From a virus, in IMG/VR virus record IMGVR_UViG_3300028110_000080, positions 1 through 25,857 of that record: 25,857 bases of DNA. The stretch is one strand, 5' to 3'. Each line of letters starts with the position of its first letter. Position 1 is the first letter of the stretch. This document shows positions 7,005-15,567 of this stretch, in pieces. The notes under the pieces are model-generated. The model was given only the letters and a program-made list of their open reading frames with translations, made no database searches and had not been told where the DNA came from. The position numbers and the translations under genes were made by a program.

Positions 7005-7233
7005 AGCAGTTGAGGAATTAATTAAAGTAGCCAAGGAGGCTATTGTGGATTCTGATGATGATATTTCCGCTGATAGATTAAAAAATGCGGCAGCCACTAA
7101 AAAATTAGCAATATTCGATGCGTTTGAAATATTAAATCGTATTGACGAGGAGGAGCGAATAATTGATAACAAACCTAAAGAAGATGATAAGCCTAAGTCG
7201 TTTAAGGGGTTTGCTGAAAAAAGATCTAAGTAA
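6958..7233 (+). CDS. Terminase-adjacent small protein, candidate small terminase subunit
   Basis: This 91-residue protein is almost entirely helical and strongly charged. An N-terminal helix (IIQAGHKAVEELIKVAKEAI) is followed by a second (ADRLKNAAATKKLAIFDAFE, then ILNRIDEEE) and a lysine-rich tail (KSFKGFAEKRSK). It ends in a TAATG overlap with the large terminase gene, the usual place for a small terminase subunit that recognises phage DNA and regulates the large subunit. The size is at the low end for TerS, and I see no clear helix-turn-helix, so the role is inferred from position and helical makeup. Its start overlaps the end of the GroES-like gene by 47 bases. I recall similar unannotated proteins directly upstream of TerL in marine phages. 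Confidence 0.5.
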   Translation: MNIKETKRNIIQAGHKAVEELIKVAKEAIVDSDDDISADRLKNAAATKKLAIFDAFEILNRIDEEERIIDNKPKEDDKPKSFKGFAEKRSK

Positions 7234-9443
7234 TGTACGAACAGGCTTTATTAAAGATTATAACTCCTATTAAATTAAACACTATATCTAGGCTAAATAA
7301 AAGTAAAAAATGGCAGTATGGGTATAGCAAAGAGCATGATGTCGTCGTTATTAGTAAAACCGGCCAAATAGGAGAAGTTTACGAAATACAAGGGTTAAAA
7401 ATAGCTTTACCAAAAGCTCCGGCTAAATTAGATAAAACTTACGATAAATGGACGCCAGAGGAATACCCTAGAGAGCTAAAAAATATATCTAGTGTATTTG
7501 ATTGGCGCGATTATCCAGACGATTTTAAAGAAAAATGGGAACCATATATAGATGAACAATTTAAAAAAAGAGACGAAGGCCATTGGTTCAATAATAAGAG
7601 CATGGCTACTTACATTACTGGCGCTCACTTTATGTACTTGCAGTGGAGCAAGATTGACGTTGGGAAGCCAGACTTTAGGGAAGCAAACAGACTATTCTTC
7701 ATATTCTGGGAGGCTTGTAAAGCCGACGCACGATCTTACGGAATGTGTTACCTTAAAAACCGCCGTTCAGGATTTTCATTTATGTCTTCAGCAGAGACCG
7801 TTAATTTGGCGACAATTACGTCAGATGCACGGTACGGTATCTTGTCTAAGTCTGGAGCGGATGCTAAGAAAATGTTCACAGACAAGGTTGTACCAATATC
7901 CGTCAACTACCCGTTCTTTTTCAAACCCATCCAGGACGGTATGGACAGGCCAAAGACCGAGCTTGCCTATAGGATTCCAGCCAGTAGACTCACTAGGAAG
8001 TCTATACAAAATAAGAAAGATAAAGAATTACTCGAGGGGCTTGATACCACGATCGACTGGAAGAACACAGGCGACAACTCCTACGATGGGGAAAAACTTA
8101 AACTTCTCGTCCACGATGAATCGGGGAAGTGGGAAAGGCCAGACAACATCCTTAATAACTGGAGGGTTACAAAAACGACACTAAGATTAGGAGCCAGGAT
8201 TATTGGCAAATGTATGATGGGCTCAACGTCGAACGCATTAGACAAGGGAGGAGAGAACTTTAAAAAATTATATAATGATTCTGATGTTACCAAACGAAAT
8301 AGAAACGGACAAACTAAGTCAGGATTATATTCTTTGTTCATACCTATGGAATGGAATTACGAAGGATTCATTGATTCTTTTGGGATGCCTGTATTCGAAA
8401 CCCCACTTAAGCATTGTGAGGGACCATATGGAGACGTTATAGACGTCGGGGTTATAGAACATTGGGATAATGAGGTTGAGGGATTAAAAGGCGATCAGGA
8501 TGCTCTAAATGAGTTCTATAGGCAATTTCCACGAACAGAGGAGCATGCGTTCCGGGATGAGACTAAAAACAGTATATTTAATTTAGTAAAAATATACGAA
8601 CAAATAGACTATAACGAAGACTTAAAGAATAGTAGCGTTGTTACCACTGGGAGTTTTTCTTGGGAAAACGGTATTAAAGATACTAAAGTAAGATTTACGC
8701 CTAATCCCCAGGGAAGGTTTAAAGTTAGCTGGGTTCCAGACCGTGGCCTGCAAAATAGGCAGGTAATAAAAAACGGTGTTAAATATCCGGGTAATGATCA
8801 TATAGGGGCATTTGGCTGTGATAGCTATGACATATCAGGAACAGTAGGGGGGAGTGGGTCAAAAGGTGCTTTGCACGGATTAACTAAATTTTCAATGGAA
8901 AATGCACCTCCTAATCATTTTTTTTTAGAATATATAGCACGGCCACAAACAGCTGAAATGTTTTTTGAAGATGTACTTATGGCTTTAGTATTTTATGGAA
9001 TGCCGTTATTGGCTGAAAATAATAAACCTAGATTGCTGTATTATTTAAAAAGAAGAGGATACAGGGGCTATTCAATGAACAGACCAGATAAGCTATGGAA
9101 TAAACTTTCCGTAGCAGAAAAGGAAATAGGCGGGATACCGAACTCAAGCGAGGATATAAAGCAAGCACACGCAGCAGCTATCGAAAGCTATATAGATAAA
9201 CACGTAGGTTTGCTGGATGATAATAGTTACGGCACCTTGTATTTTAGTTCAACATTAAATGATTGGTCTAAGTTTGATATAAACAAAAGAACAAAATTTG
9301 ATGCCGCAATAAGTAGCGGGCTGGCTATAATGGCATGTAATAAAAACCTTTATAGACCAATACCTTCAACACAAAAACAAAAACTAAATTTAAATATTGC
9401 TAAATATAATAATGGCAGTAATATTTCAAAAATAATAAAATAA
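7233..9443 (+). CDS. terL: Terminase large subunit (ATPase-nuclease)
   Basis: This is the DNA-packaging motor, which threads genomic DNA through the portal using ATP and cuts concatemers. At 736 residues it is on the long side for TerL, as in crAss-like and related phages. An N-terminal extension precedes the ATPase domain. I read a deviant Walker A at about 175-182 (KNRRSGFS, lacking the classic GK[ST]), a Walker B at 289-296 (LKLLVHDE, with D295/E296), and a coupling motif near 328-335 (MMGSTSNA). The RNase H-type nuclease domain opens with GAFGCDSYDISG (D530, D533) and continues through YIARPQTAEMFFEDV to a late acidic site near FDAAISSGLAIMA. Its start overlaps the upstream stop by one base and the portal gene follows after two bases. 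The stretch 7621-8220 is clearly more GC-rich than the rest. Confidence 0.9.
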   Translation: MYEQALLKIITPIKLNTISRLNKSKKWQYGYSKEHDVVVISKTGQIGEVYEIQGLKIALPKAPAKLDKTYDKWTPEEYPRELKNISSVFDWRDYPDDFKEKWEPYIDEQFKKRDEGHWFNNKSMATYITGAHFMYLQWSKIDVGKPDFREANRLFFIFWEACKADARSYGMCYLKNRRSGFSFMSSAETVNLATITSDARYGILSKSGADAKKMFTDKVVPISVNYPFFFKPIQDGMDRPKTELAYRIPASRLTRKSIQNKKDKELLEGLDTTIDWKNTGDNSYDGEKLKLLVHDESGKWERPDNILNNWRVTKTTLRLGARIIGKCMMGSTSNALDKGGENFKKLYNDSDVTKRNRNGQTKSGLYSLFIPMEWNYEGFIDSFGMPVFETPLKHCEGPYGDVIDVGVIEHWDNEVEGLKGDQDALNEFYRQFPRTEEHAFRDETKNSIFNLVKIYEQIDYNEDLKNSSVVTTGSFSWENGIKDTKVRFTPNPQGRFKVSWVPDRGLQNRQVIKNGVKYPGNDHIGAFGCDSYDISGTVGGSGSKGALHGLTKFSMENAPPNHFFLEYIARPQTAEMFFEDVLMALVFYGMPLLAENNKPRLLYYLKRRGYRGYSMNRPDKLWNKLSVAEKEIGGIPNSSEDIKQAHAAAIESYIDKHVGLLDDNSYGTLYFSSTLNDWSKFDINKRTKFDAAISSGLAIMACNKNLYRPIPSTQKQKLNLNIAKYNNGSNISKIIK

Positions 9444-9445
9444 GT

Positions 9446-11878
9446 ATGGCTGAATCAGTTGTAAAAAGTTCTTTCCCTAGTCAAGTTGCTAGTGACGCTG
9501 AAAAAATTTCTTCGGAATACGGCTTAAAAGTTGGACGAGCAATTCAAGACGAGTGGTTCAAAACAGATTCTGGAGCTAATTCAAATAGATTTGTTAGTAA
9601 CCAACACACTTTTCATAAATTACGATTATACGCAAGGGGCGAACAGCCTATACAAAAATACAAAGATGAGTTGTCAATAAACGGTGATTTATCTTATTTG
9701 AATTTAGATTGGAAGCCTGTGCCTATTATTCCTAAGTTTGTAGATATCGTAGTAAACGGTATGGCGGAAAGGAACTTTGATATAAAAGCATATTCTCAAG
9801 ATCCGTATGGGGTGAGCAAAAGAACACAATATATGGAAGATGTTCTTAGAGATATGCACGCTAAGGACCTATCAGATTTTGTGCAAAATGAATTTGGTAT
9901 ATCTATATTTAAAACAAATGTAGAGGATTTACCTGAAACAAAAGAAGAATTAGAAATACACATGCAGCTGACCTACAAGCAAGCTGTAGAAATAGCTGAA
10001 GAGCAGGCAATAAACACTTTGCTAGAGGGTAATTCTTATGATCTTACGCAAAGAAGAACTTATTATGATTTAACTACGATAGGTATTGGAGCTGTAAAAA
10101 ACAGATTTACATTATCAGAAGGTGTGGTGGTTGATTATGTAGACCCGGCTAATTTAGTTTACTCATATACTGAATCGCCATATTTTGAAGATATATACTA
10201 TGTTGGTGAAGTAAAAGACATTACAATAAATGATCTTAAAAAGCAATTCCCAAGTTTAACAAATGATGATTTAGAAAAAATATCTAAAACGTCTTACCAA
10301 AGCAATAGTTTTTATAACAGACCATTAAACAACTCTGCGTCTCCAGACGTTAATACAGTGCAGGTACTGTATTTTAATTTTAAAACCTACATGAACGAGG
10401 TTTACAAGATTAAGGAAACCGCTACAGGGGCTAGTAAAATAGTTTTAAGGGATGATCAATTTGATCCACCTGTAGAGATGTTAGAAGAACAATTTGGTAA
10501 GCTTTCAAGGTCTTTAGAGGTTTTATACGAAGGAGTATTAATACTAGGTACAGACTATTTGTTAAAGTGGGAAATGGCTAAAAATATGATGAGGCCAAAA
10601 AGCGACTATACCAAAGTATTAATGAACTACAGTATTGTTGCCCCGAGAATGTACAAAGGCAAAATTGAGTCTTTAGTGAGTCGTATAACAGGCTTTGCTG
10701 ATATGATACAACTTACGCATTTAAAGTTGCAGCAGGTATTATCTCGTATGGTACCAGATGGTGTTTATCTTGACGCTGACGGCTTAGCCGAAGTCGACCT
10801 AGGTAACGGAACAAATTACAATCCTCAAGAAGCATTAAATATGTTTTTCCAAACAGGTTCTGTAATTGGTAGGTCGTTTACTCAAGAAGGTGATATGAAC
10901 CCGGGCAAAGTGCCTATTCAAGAAATAACAAGCGGTTCTGGGGGTAATAAAATGGCGGCCTTAATTAATACGTATAATTATTATCTACAAATGATTCGAG
11001 ACACAACGGGTCTAAACGAAGCTAGAGACGGTAGTACGCCTGATTCAAGAGCTTTGGTGGGTATACAAAAAATAGCAGCGGCAAATAGTAACACTGCTAC
11101 AAGGCACATTCTTAATGGAGGTTTATATTTAACGGCTACATTAGCGGAGTGCTTATCTCTTAGAATATCTGACATATTAGAATTTTCACCTACAAGAGAT
11201 GCTTTTATACAGAAGATAGGCGGCCACAATGCAGCTACTCTTGAAGAAATGGGTGGGTTACATTTGTACGATTTTGGTATATTCTTAGAGCTAACACCAG
11301 ATGAGGAAGAAAAACAGCAGCTAGAAAATAATATTCAAACAGCGTTGTCTGCAGGTTTAATAGAACTTTCTGACGCTATAGACATCAGGGAAATAAAAAA
11401 TATTAAATTAGCTAACCAAGTATTAAAGCTAAGAAGAAAGAAAAAGCAAGAGCGTGATCAGCTAATGCAACAGCAAAATATTCAAGCCCAAGCCCAAGCT
11501 AATGCTCAAGCACAGCAGGTAGCAGCTCAAGCTGAAGTGCAAAAAAATCAAGCTTTAAAACAACAAGAAATAGAGCTAAAACAAATCGAAGCACAGCTTG
11601 CTGAAAGAAAAATGCAATTAGAGGTTCAGTCCAAAATGCAACTAATGAATTTAGAATTTCAATACAATATTCAGCTTAGGAACATGGACACTCAGCAAAA
11701 AGACACTATTGAGAATTCCAAAGAAGACCGAAAAGACAAAAGAATTAAAATGCAAGGCTCTCAGCAAAGCGAGCTAATTGATCAAAGAAAAAATAATACG
11801 CCACCAAAAAACTTCGAATCTAGCGGAAACGATATATTAGGAGGTGGATTTGACTTAGGTTCTTTCGAGCCCAAGTAA
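9446..11878 (+). CDS. Portal protein
   Basis: The portal is the dodecameric ring at the unique capsid vertex, through which DNA enters and leaves. This 810-residue protein begins two bases after the terminase stop, the canonical position. The core contains long helices and a segment with GGNKMAALINTYNYYLQMIR, DTTGLNEARDGSTPDSRALV and ILNGGLYLTATLAECLSLRI, matching the stem, wing and crown region of large portals in crAss-like and related podoviruses. From about residue 660 to 790 there is a long K/E/Q-rich coiled coil with many QAQ repeats (QAQAQANAQAQQVAAQAE), probably forming the barrel that projects into the capsid. It ends with a glycine-rich segment and FDLGSFEPK. Family call is from recalled resemblance plus gene order, and is strong. 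Confidence 0.85.
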   Translation: MAESVVKSSFPSQVASDAEKISSEYGLKVGRAIQDEWFKTDSGANSNRFVSNQHTFHKLRLYARGEQPIQKYKDELSINGDLSYLNLDWKPVPIIPKFVDIVVNGMAERNFDIKAYSQDPYGVSKRTQYMEDVLRDMHAKDLSDFVQNEFGISIFKTNVEDLPETKEELEIHMQLTYKQAVEIAEEQAINTLLEGNSYDLTQRRTYYDLTTIGIGAVKNRFTLSEGVVVDYVDPANLVYSYTESPYFEDIYYVGEVKDITINDLKKQFPSLTNDDLEKISKTSYQSNSFYNRPLNNSASPDVNTVQVLYFNFKTYMNEVYKIKETATGASKIVLRDDQFDPPVEMLEEQFGKLSRSLEVLYEGVLILGTDYLLKWEMAKNMMRPKSDYTKVLMNYSIVAPRMYKGKIESLVSRITGFADMIQLTHLKLQQVLSRMVPDGVYLDADGLAEVDLGNGTNYNPQEALNMFFQTGSVIGRSFTQEGDMNPGKVPIQEITSGSGGNKMAALINTYNYYLQMIRDTTGLNEARDGSTPDSRALVGIQKIAAANSNTATRHILNGGLYLTATLAECLSLRISDILEFSPTRDAFIQKIGGHNAATLEEMGGLHLYDFGIFLELTPDEEEKQQLENNIQTALSAGLIELSDAIDIREIKNIKLANQVLKLRRKKKQERDQLMQQQNIQAQAQANAQAQQVAAQAEVQKNQALKQQEIELKQIEAQLAERKMQLEVQSKMQLMNLEFQYNIQLRNMDTQQKDTIENSKEDRKDKRIKMQGSQQSELIDQRKNNTPPKNFESSGNDILGGGFDLGSFEPK

Positions 11879-11913
11879 TAATAGTAATAGTAGTAATTTT
11901 ATAATATTTTATC

Positions 11914-13083
11914 ATGGAAAACAAAGAAAACGAAGCAACTAATCCTGAAGAAATTAAACAGGAAGTAGTGCAAGAATCAGGCCCCGTAACAAAGGACGAA
12001 GATGGCACGATTAAAGTTAATTTATCAGAATTAAATAACACGGAAGAAAATGCCATTCAAAACGAAAGCCCAGATGACAGCAATGATGTTGTCGAGCAAC
12101 CCGAAAACGAGACAAGTAGCGAAGAAGTGGTTCAAGAAGTACGGGAGCCCGAGCAAGTCGAGGAATCAGCACTTGAAGAAATAATAGAAGAAGAAGTTCA
12201 AGAGCAAACAGAGCAACTAACCGAGGATGTTGCAGAAGCAATTGCGGAACAAAAAGAAACAGGTATTGAATTACCTGAAAATATTCAAAAAGTTGTTGAC
12301 TTTATGAACGAAACCGGCGGCAGCTTACAGGATTATGTAAAGCTAAATACCGATTATTCGTCATTAAATGAAGCACAATTGTTAAAAGAATATTACGAAA
12401 ACACAAAACCTCATCTTGATAAAGAAGAAATTGACTTTTTAATGGAAGACAATTTTTCTTATGACGAAGAGTTAGACGAGGAAAGAGATGTCCGTAAAAA
12501 GAAAATAGCTTATAAAGAAGAGCTAGCAAAGGCTAAGAATCACTTAAATGGATTAAAGTCTAAATATTACGAAGAAATTAAAGCTGGATCAAAATTAAAT
12601 CCAGAACAGCAAAAAGCAGTTGAATTTTTCAACCGCTATAACAAACAGGAAGAGAAAGCAACGCAGCAAAAAACTACGTTTTTAAATCAGACCAATCAGG
12701 TTTTTAATAAAGATTTCAAAGGTTTTGAATATCAAGTTGGAGACAAAAAGTATAGGTTTAATGTTAAAAATGCAAGCGAGGTAAAGACTACTCAAAGCGA
12801 CATTAATAATTTTGTTAAGAAGTTCTTAAACGATAAAAATGAAATGTCAGATGCTAGGGGTTATCATAAATCTCTATTTACTGCAATGAACCCTGATGCA
12901 GTCGCAAAACACTTTTATGAGCAAGGCAAAGCCGACGCTATGAAAGACAGTATGGCCAGAACGAAGAATGTCAATATGGATCCGAGAGGGGTTCATGAAA
13001 ACACGACTCTTCAGAACGGCTGGAAAGTGCGATCTGTTAATGGTGTAGATTCTTCCAGATTAAAGATAAAAATAAAAAAATAA
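11914..13083 (+). CDS. Capsid scaffolding protein
   Basis: This 389-residue protein is very acidic in its first 120 residues (runs of E and D, such as EEIIEEEVQEQTEQ) and helical through the middle (EELAKAKNHLNGLKSKYYEE). It ends in a basic segment (SSRLKIKIKK). An acidic, coiled N-terminal part with a basic C-terminal end that binds the capsid protein is the usual organisation of podovirus scaffolds, which guide procapsid assembly and then leave. It lies directly between portal and major capsid genes. I see no protease motif, so it is probably a plain scaffold. There is no sequence signature strong enough to exclude another internal head protein. The leader is AT-only (taatattttatc). Confidence 0.75.
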   Translation: MENKENEATNPEEIKQEVVQESGPVTKDEDGTIKVNLSELNNTEENAIQNESPDDSNDVVEQPENETSSEEVVQEVREPEQVEESALEEIIEEEVQEQTEQLTEDVAEAIAEQKETGIELPENIQKVVDFMNETGGSLQDYVKLNTDYSSLNEAQLLKEYYENTKPHLDKEEIDFLMEDNFSYDEELDEERDVRKKKIAYKEELAKAKNHLNGLKSKYYEEIKAGSKLNPEQQKAVEFFNRYNKQEEKATQQKTTFLNQTNQVFNKDFKGFEYQVGDKKYRFNVKNASEVKTTQSDINNFVKKFLNDKNEMSDARGYHKSLFTAMNPDAVAKHFYEQGKADAMKDSMARTKNVNMDPRGVHENTTLQNGWKVRSVNGVDSSRLKIKIKK

Positions 13084-13104
13084 ACAATTTAAAATTAAAA
13101 AACT

Positions 13105-14583
13105 ATGAGTTTTCCAACACCGGGTATTGGTGCCCAATTAAATCACCAAACTCCACGTCCTACTAAAGGGTTGTTTGCGGACAACTACCTTTCATTAGCT
13201 GACATGGATTTTACACAACAGTTTTTACCAGAAGTGTACGAAAAAGAAGTAGAAAGATACGGTAACCGTACTGTTTCTGGATTCTTACGCATGGTAGGAG
13301 CAGAAATGCCAATGGCTTCTGACCAAATTGTATGGTCTGAACAAGGGCGACTACACATCGCAATGGATGACTGTTCAATTACAGTAGCGCAAGCTGGAAA
13401 TAACACTATTCAATTTACAGCTGATCCAGCGGGAACTGCTGGGTTACAGAGTGCAGCTGAAAAAGCGGAATTGATTAACGCAGGCCAGACAGTTATTATT
13501 GCAAAAGACGGCGTTGTTGTTAAGGCAAGAGTAACAACCGGAGGCGATGGCACAGCTACAACTATAGCAGTGGCTCCATACAACGCTCAAGACTTGAATG
13601 CACTTCTACCAACACCTGCTGGGGACATTACTGATGTTGCCGTATTTGTTTATGGTTCTGAGTACAAAAAAGGCTCTTCTGTTGTTGCGGCACAACCAAA
13701 TGCTAAATTCACACAATTCAGCAACAAACCTATCATACTTAGAGAAAAGTATGCAGTAAACGGTTCAGACGTTGCTCAAATTGGGTGGGTTGAAGTAACT
13801 ACTGAAGCTGGAACTGGAGGATACCTATGGTACCTAAAGTCTGAGCATGAAGCTAGGTTACGTTTTGAAGATTATTTAGAAATGTCTATGATTGAAGCCG
13901 TACAAGACAACGGTGGAGGCGGTGGAGATTCTGCTGGTGATAATGGCTTTACTGGATCTGAGGGTCTTTTTGCTGCTATCGAAAGTAGAGGCTTAACTTT
14001 TAATGATCCTGATTTTGCAAACGCTGTACCAGCTACTGGTATTGGAGAGTTTGATTTAATTTTAGGAGAGCTAGATAAGCAAGGGGCTATTGAAGAGAAC
14101 ATGTTGTTCTTAGATCGTAGCACTTCTTTGGATATCGACATCATGTTGGCTGCGCAAAATTCTTACGGAAGTGGAGGTACATCTTATGGTGTATTTGAAA
14201 ATTCTGAAGATATGGCACTTAACTTAGGATTTAGCGGATTCCGAAGAGGATCTTACGATTTCTATAAGACAGACTGGAAATACCTAAATGATTCAACTAC
14301 AAGAGGAATGGTTAATGACGTTCTTGGAGTTATTGTACCTGCAGGTGTCTCTACGGTTTACGACCAAATTTTAGGACAAAATATTCAACGACCATTTTTA
14401 CACGTACGCTACAGAGCTTCTGAAGCTGACGATCGTAGATTGAAATCTTGGATTACAGGTTCTGTTGGTGGCAACTACACGAGCGAAGAGGACGCTATGA
14501 ATGTTAATTTCTTATCAGAAAGAGCATTATGTGTTCAAGGAGCTAATAACTTTGTTATTCTTAAGAAAACACAAAATTTCTAA
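13105..14583 (+). CDS. Major capsid protein
   Basis: This 492-residue protein builds the icosahedral shell. Its size and C-terminal block (RPFLHVRYRASEADDRRLKS, then WITGSVGGNYTSEEDAMNV and FLSERALCVQGANNFV) match the major capsid proteins I recall from crAss-like and related Bacteroidetes podoviruses with an HK97-type fold. N-terminal helices (DFTQQFLPEVYEKEVERYGN) and a central beta-rich insertion fit that fold. Half of its 20 arginine codons are CGN, whereas in the next gene only 1 of 16 is, which hints at selection for high expression. It follows the scaffold gene after 21 bases and is itself followed by a strong intrinsic terminator. No maturation cleavage site is obvious. Confidence 0.85.
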   Translation: MSFPTPGIGAQLNHQTPRPTKGLFADNYLSLADMDFTQQFLPEVYEKEVERYGNRTVSGFLRMVGAEMPMASDQIVWSEQGRLHIAMDDCSITVAQAGNNTIQFTADPAGTAGLQSAAEKAELINAGQTVIIAKDGVVVKARVTTGGDGTATTIAVAPYNAQDLNALLPTPAGDITDVAVFVYGSEYKKGSSVVAAQPNAKFTQFSNKPIILREKYAVNGSDVAQIGWVEVTTEAGTGGYLWYLKSEHEARLRFEDYLEMSMIEAVQDNGGGGGDSAGDNGFTGSEGLFAAIESRGLTFNDPDFANAVPATGIGEFDLILGELDKQGAIEENMLFLDRSTSLDIDIMLAAQNSYGSGGTSYGVFENSEDMALNLGFSGFRRGSYDFYKTDWKYLNDSTTRGMVNDVLGVIVPAGVSTVYDQILGQNIQRPFLHVRYRASEADDRRLKSWITGSVGGNYTSEEDAMNVNFLSERALCVQGANNFVILKKTQNF

Positions 14584-14600
14584 TAAGAAGGCAAATTAAT

Positions 14601-14641
14601 GTAATTATTACCCTCGTTATATCGACGGGGGTAATTATTAC
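14601..14641 (+). terminator. Intrinsic terminator after the major capsid gene
   Basis: The arm GTAATTATTACCC (14601-14613) pairs with GGGTAATTATTAC (14629-14641), with a single T-T mismatch. It is extended inward by four pairs (TCGT with ACGG, including one G-T) around a 7-base loop (14618-14624). A T-rich tract follows. The placement, 17 bases after the capsid stop and 29 before the next start, fits partial termination that raises capsid mRNA relative to downstream genes. Confidence 0.85.
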
Positions 14642-14670
14642 TCTTATTAATTATTTAATTTTATTATATC

Positions 14671-15498
14671 ATGGCGAAAAAAGCTGAAGCAGTAGAAAAA
14701 CCCGAGGTTGCACCTCAACCAAAAATTACAAAAAAAGAAAAAATACAACAACCAGTAGAACCAGTGTGGGAAATAAAAGATAGGCTTTATAATCTGGTAG
14801 ACAGATTAGGAAAACCTATAGTTTATTCTTTAGCCTCTAAACATAGTGCTAAGTTTCCTTTACTGTATTTTGACGAAAAACTCGGATATCAAAGAGAGTT
14901 AAGATATGCCACTAATCAAAAGTCTGTATTTGTAGACGAGCAAAAAGGGCAATCAACTTTAGGTAGAATAGTTTTTAGAGACGGAAGGTTGTATGTTCCA
15001 AAAGAACAACAAAATTTACAAAAATTATTATCTTTATACCACCCTTTAAGAAACAAATATTTTTCTGAAGACAAGCCAAGAGAGCAAGCAATGAATGAGG
15101 TAGAATACATTAACTACGAAATTCAAGCTTTGCTGGCTGCTAAAGAAATGGACATCGAAGGATTAGAAGCAATATTAAGAGTGGAGTTCGGTGAAAGAGT
15201 AGATTTATTATCTTCTAGCGAATTAAAAAGAGATGGATTAGTTTTTGCTAAAAGAAACCCTATATTGTTTTTACAACTTGCAAATGATGAAAATGTAGAG
15301 TTAAGAAATATAGGTGTAAAGGCGGTACAGCAAGGAATTATATCTTTATCACAAGATCAAAGAACATTTTCTTATGGCGAAACCGGCCGAAAATTAATGA
15401 CAGTGCCATTTGACGAGCATCCATATTCCGCGTTAGCAGTATTCTTCAAAACAGATGAAGGTATGGACGTTTACAAACATATAATTAAAAAATTATAA
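14671..15498 (+). CDS. Conserved uncharacterised protein following the capsid gene
   Basis: This 275-residue protein has a charged, proline-containing N-terminal tail (1-33), then a beta-rich domain (about 34-115; GKPIVYSLASKHSAKFPLLY, RELRYATNQKSVFVDEQKGQ, IVFRDGRLYVPKEQQNLQKL) and a helical C-terminal half (about 125-275; INYEIQALLAAKEMDIEGLE). I remember related proteins in marine phage contigs in the same place but know no function. There is no signal peptide, membrane segment or catalytic motif. It is isolated between two strong hairpins (14601-14641 and 15507-15549), so its expression is set apart from the capsid gene. A capsid decoration, inner-head or cargo protein is plausible from position only. 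The A/T-only leader (ttattatatc) fits the other starts. Confidence 0.6.
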   Translation: MAKKAEAVEKPEVAPQPKITKKEKIQQPVEPVWEIKDRLYNLVDRLGKPIVYSLASKHSAKFPLLYFDEKLGYQRELRYATNQKSVFVDEQKGQSTLGRIVFRDGRLYVPKEQQNLQKLLSLYHPLRNKYFSEDKPREQAMNEVEYINYEIQALLAAKEMDIEGLEAILRVEFGERVDLLSSSELKRDGLVFAKRNPILFLQLANDENVELRNIGVKAVQQGIISLSQDQRTFSYGETGRKLMTVPFDEHPYSALAVFFKTDEGMDVYKHIIKKL

Positions 15499-15506
15499 GT
15501 CACTAA

Positions 15507-15549
15507 TTATAGTAGCTAGGCCGCTGTAATAGTGGCCTAATTACTATAA
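15507..15549 (+). terminator. Long hairpin, possible terminator, between gene 14671 and ring proteins
   Basis: TTATAGTA (15507-15514) pairs with TACTATAA (15542-15549), and AGGCCGC (15518-15524) pairs with GTGGCCT (15532-15538), allowing one G-T. One T-A pair, one G-T wobble and one C-A mismatch lie between the two stems, and the loop is TGTAATA. The stem is about as strong as the post-capsid terminator, but the bases that follow are CTAATAATAAA rather than a T-run. It could be a weaker terminator or an mRNA processing or stabilising structure. Confidence 0.65.
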
Positions 15550-15567
15550 CTAATAATAAACAACAAT

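Noticed and set aside
7552-8184. A 210-codon open frame overlapping the terminase ATPase region
   Set aside because: It lies entirely inside a well-supported terminase gene in another frame. Its protein is arginine-, serine- and threonine-rich with no domain pattern. It is open because the local sequence is GC-rich.
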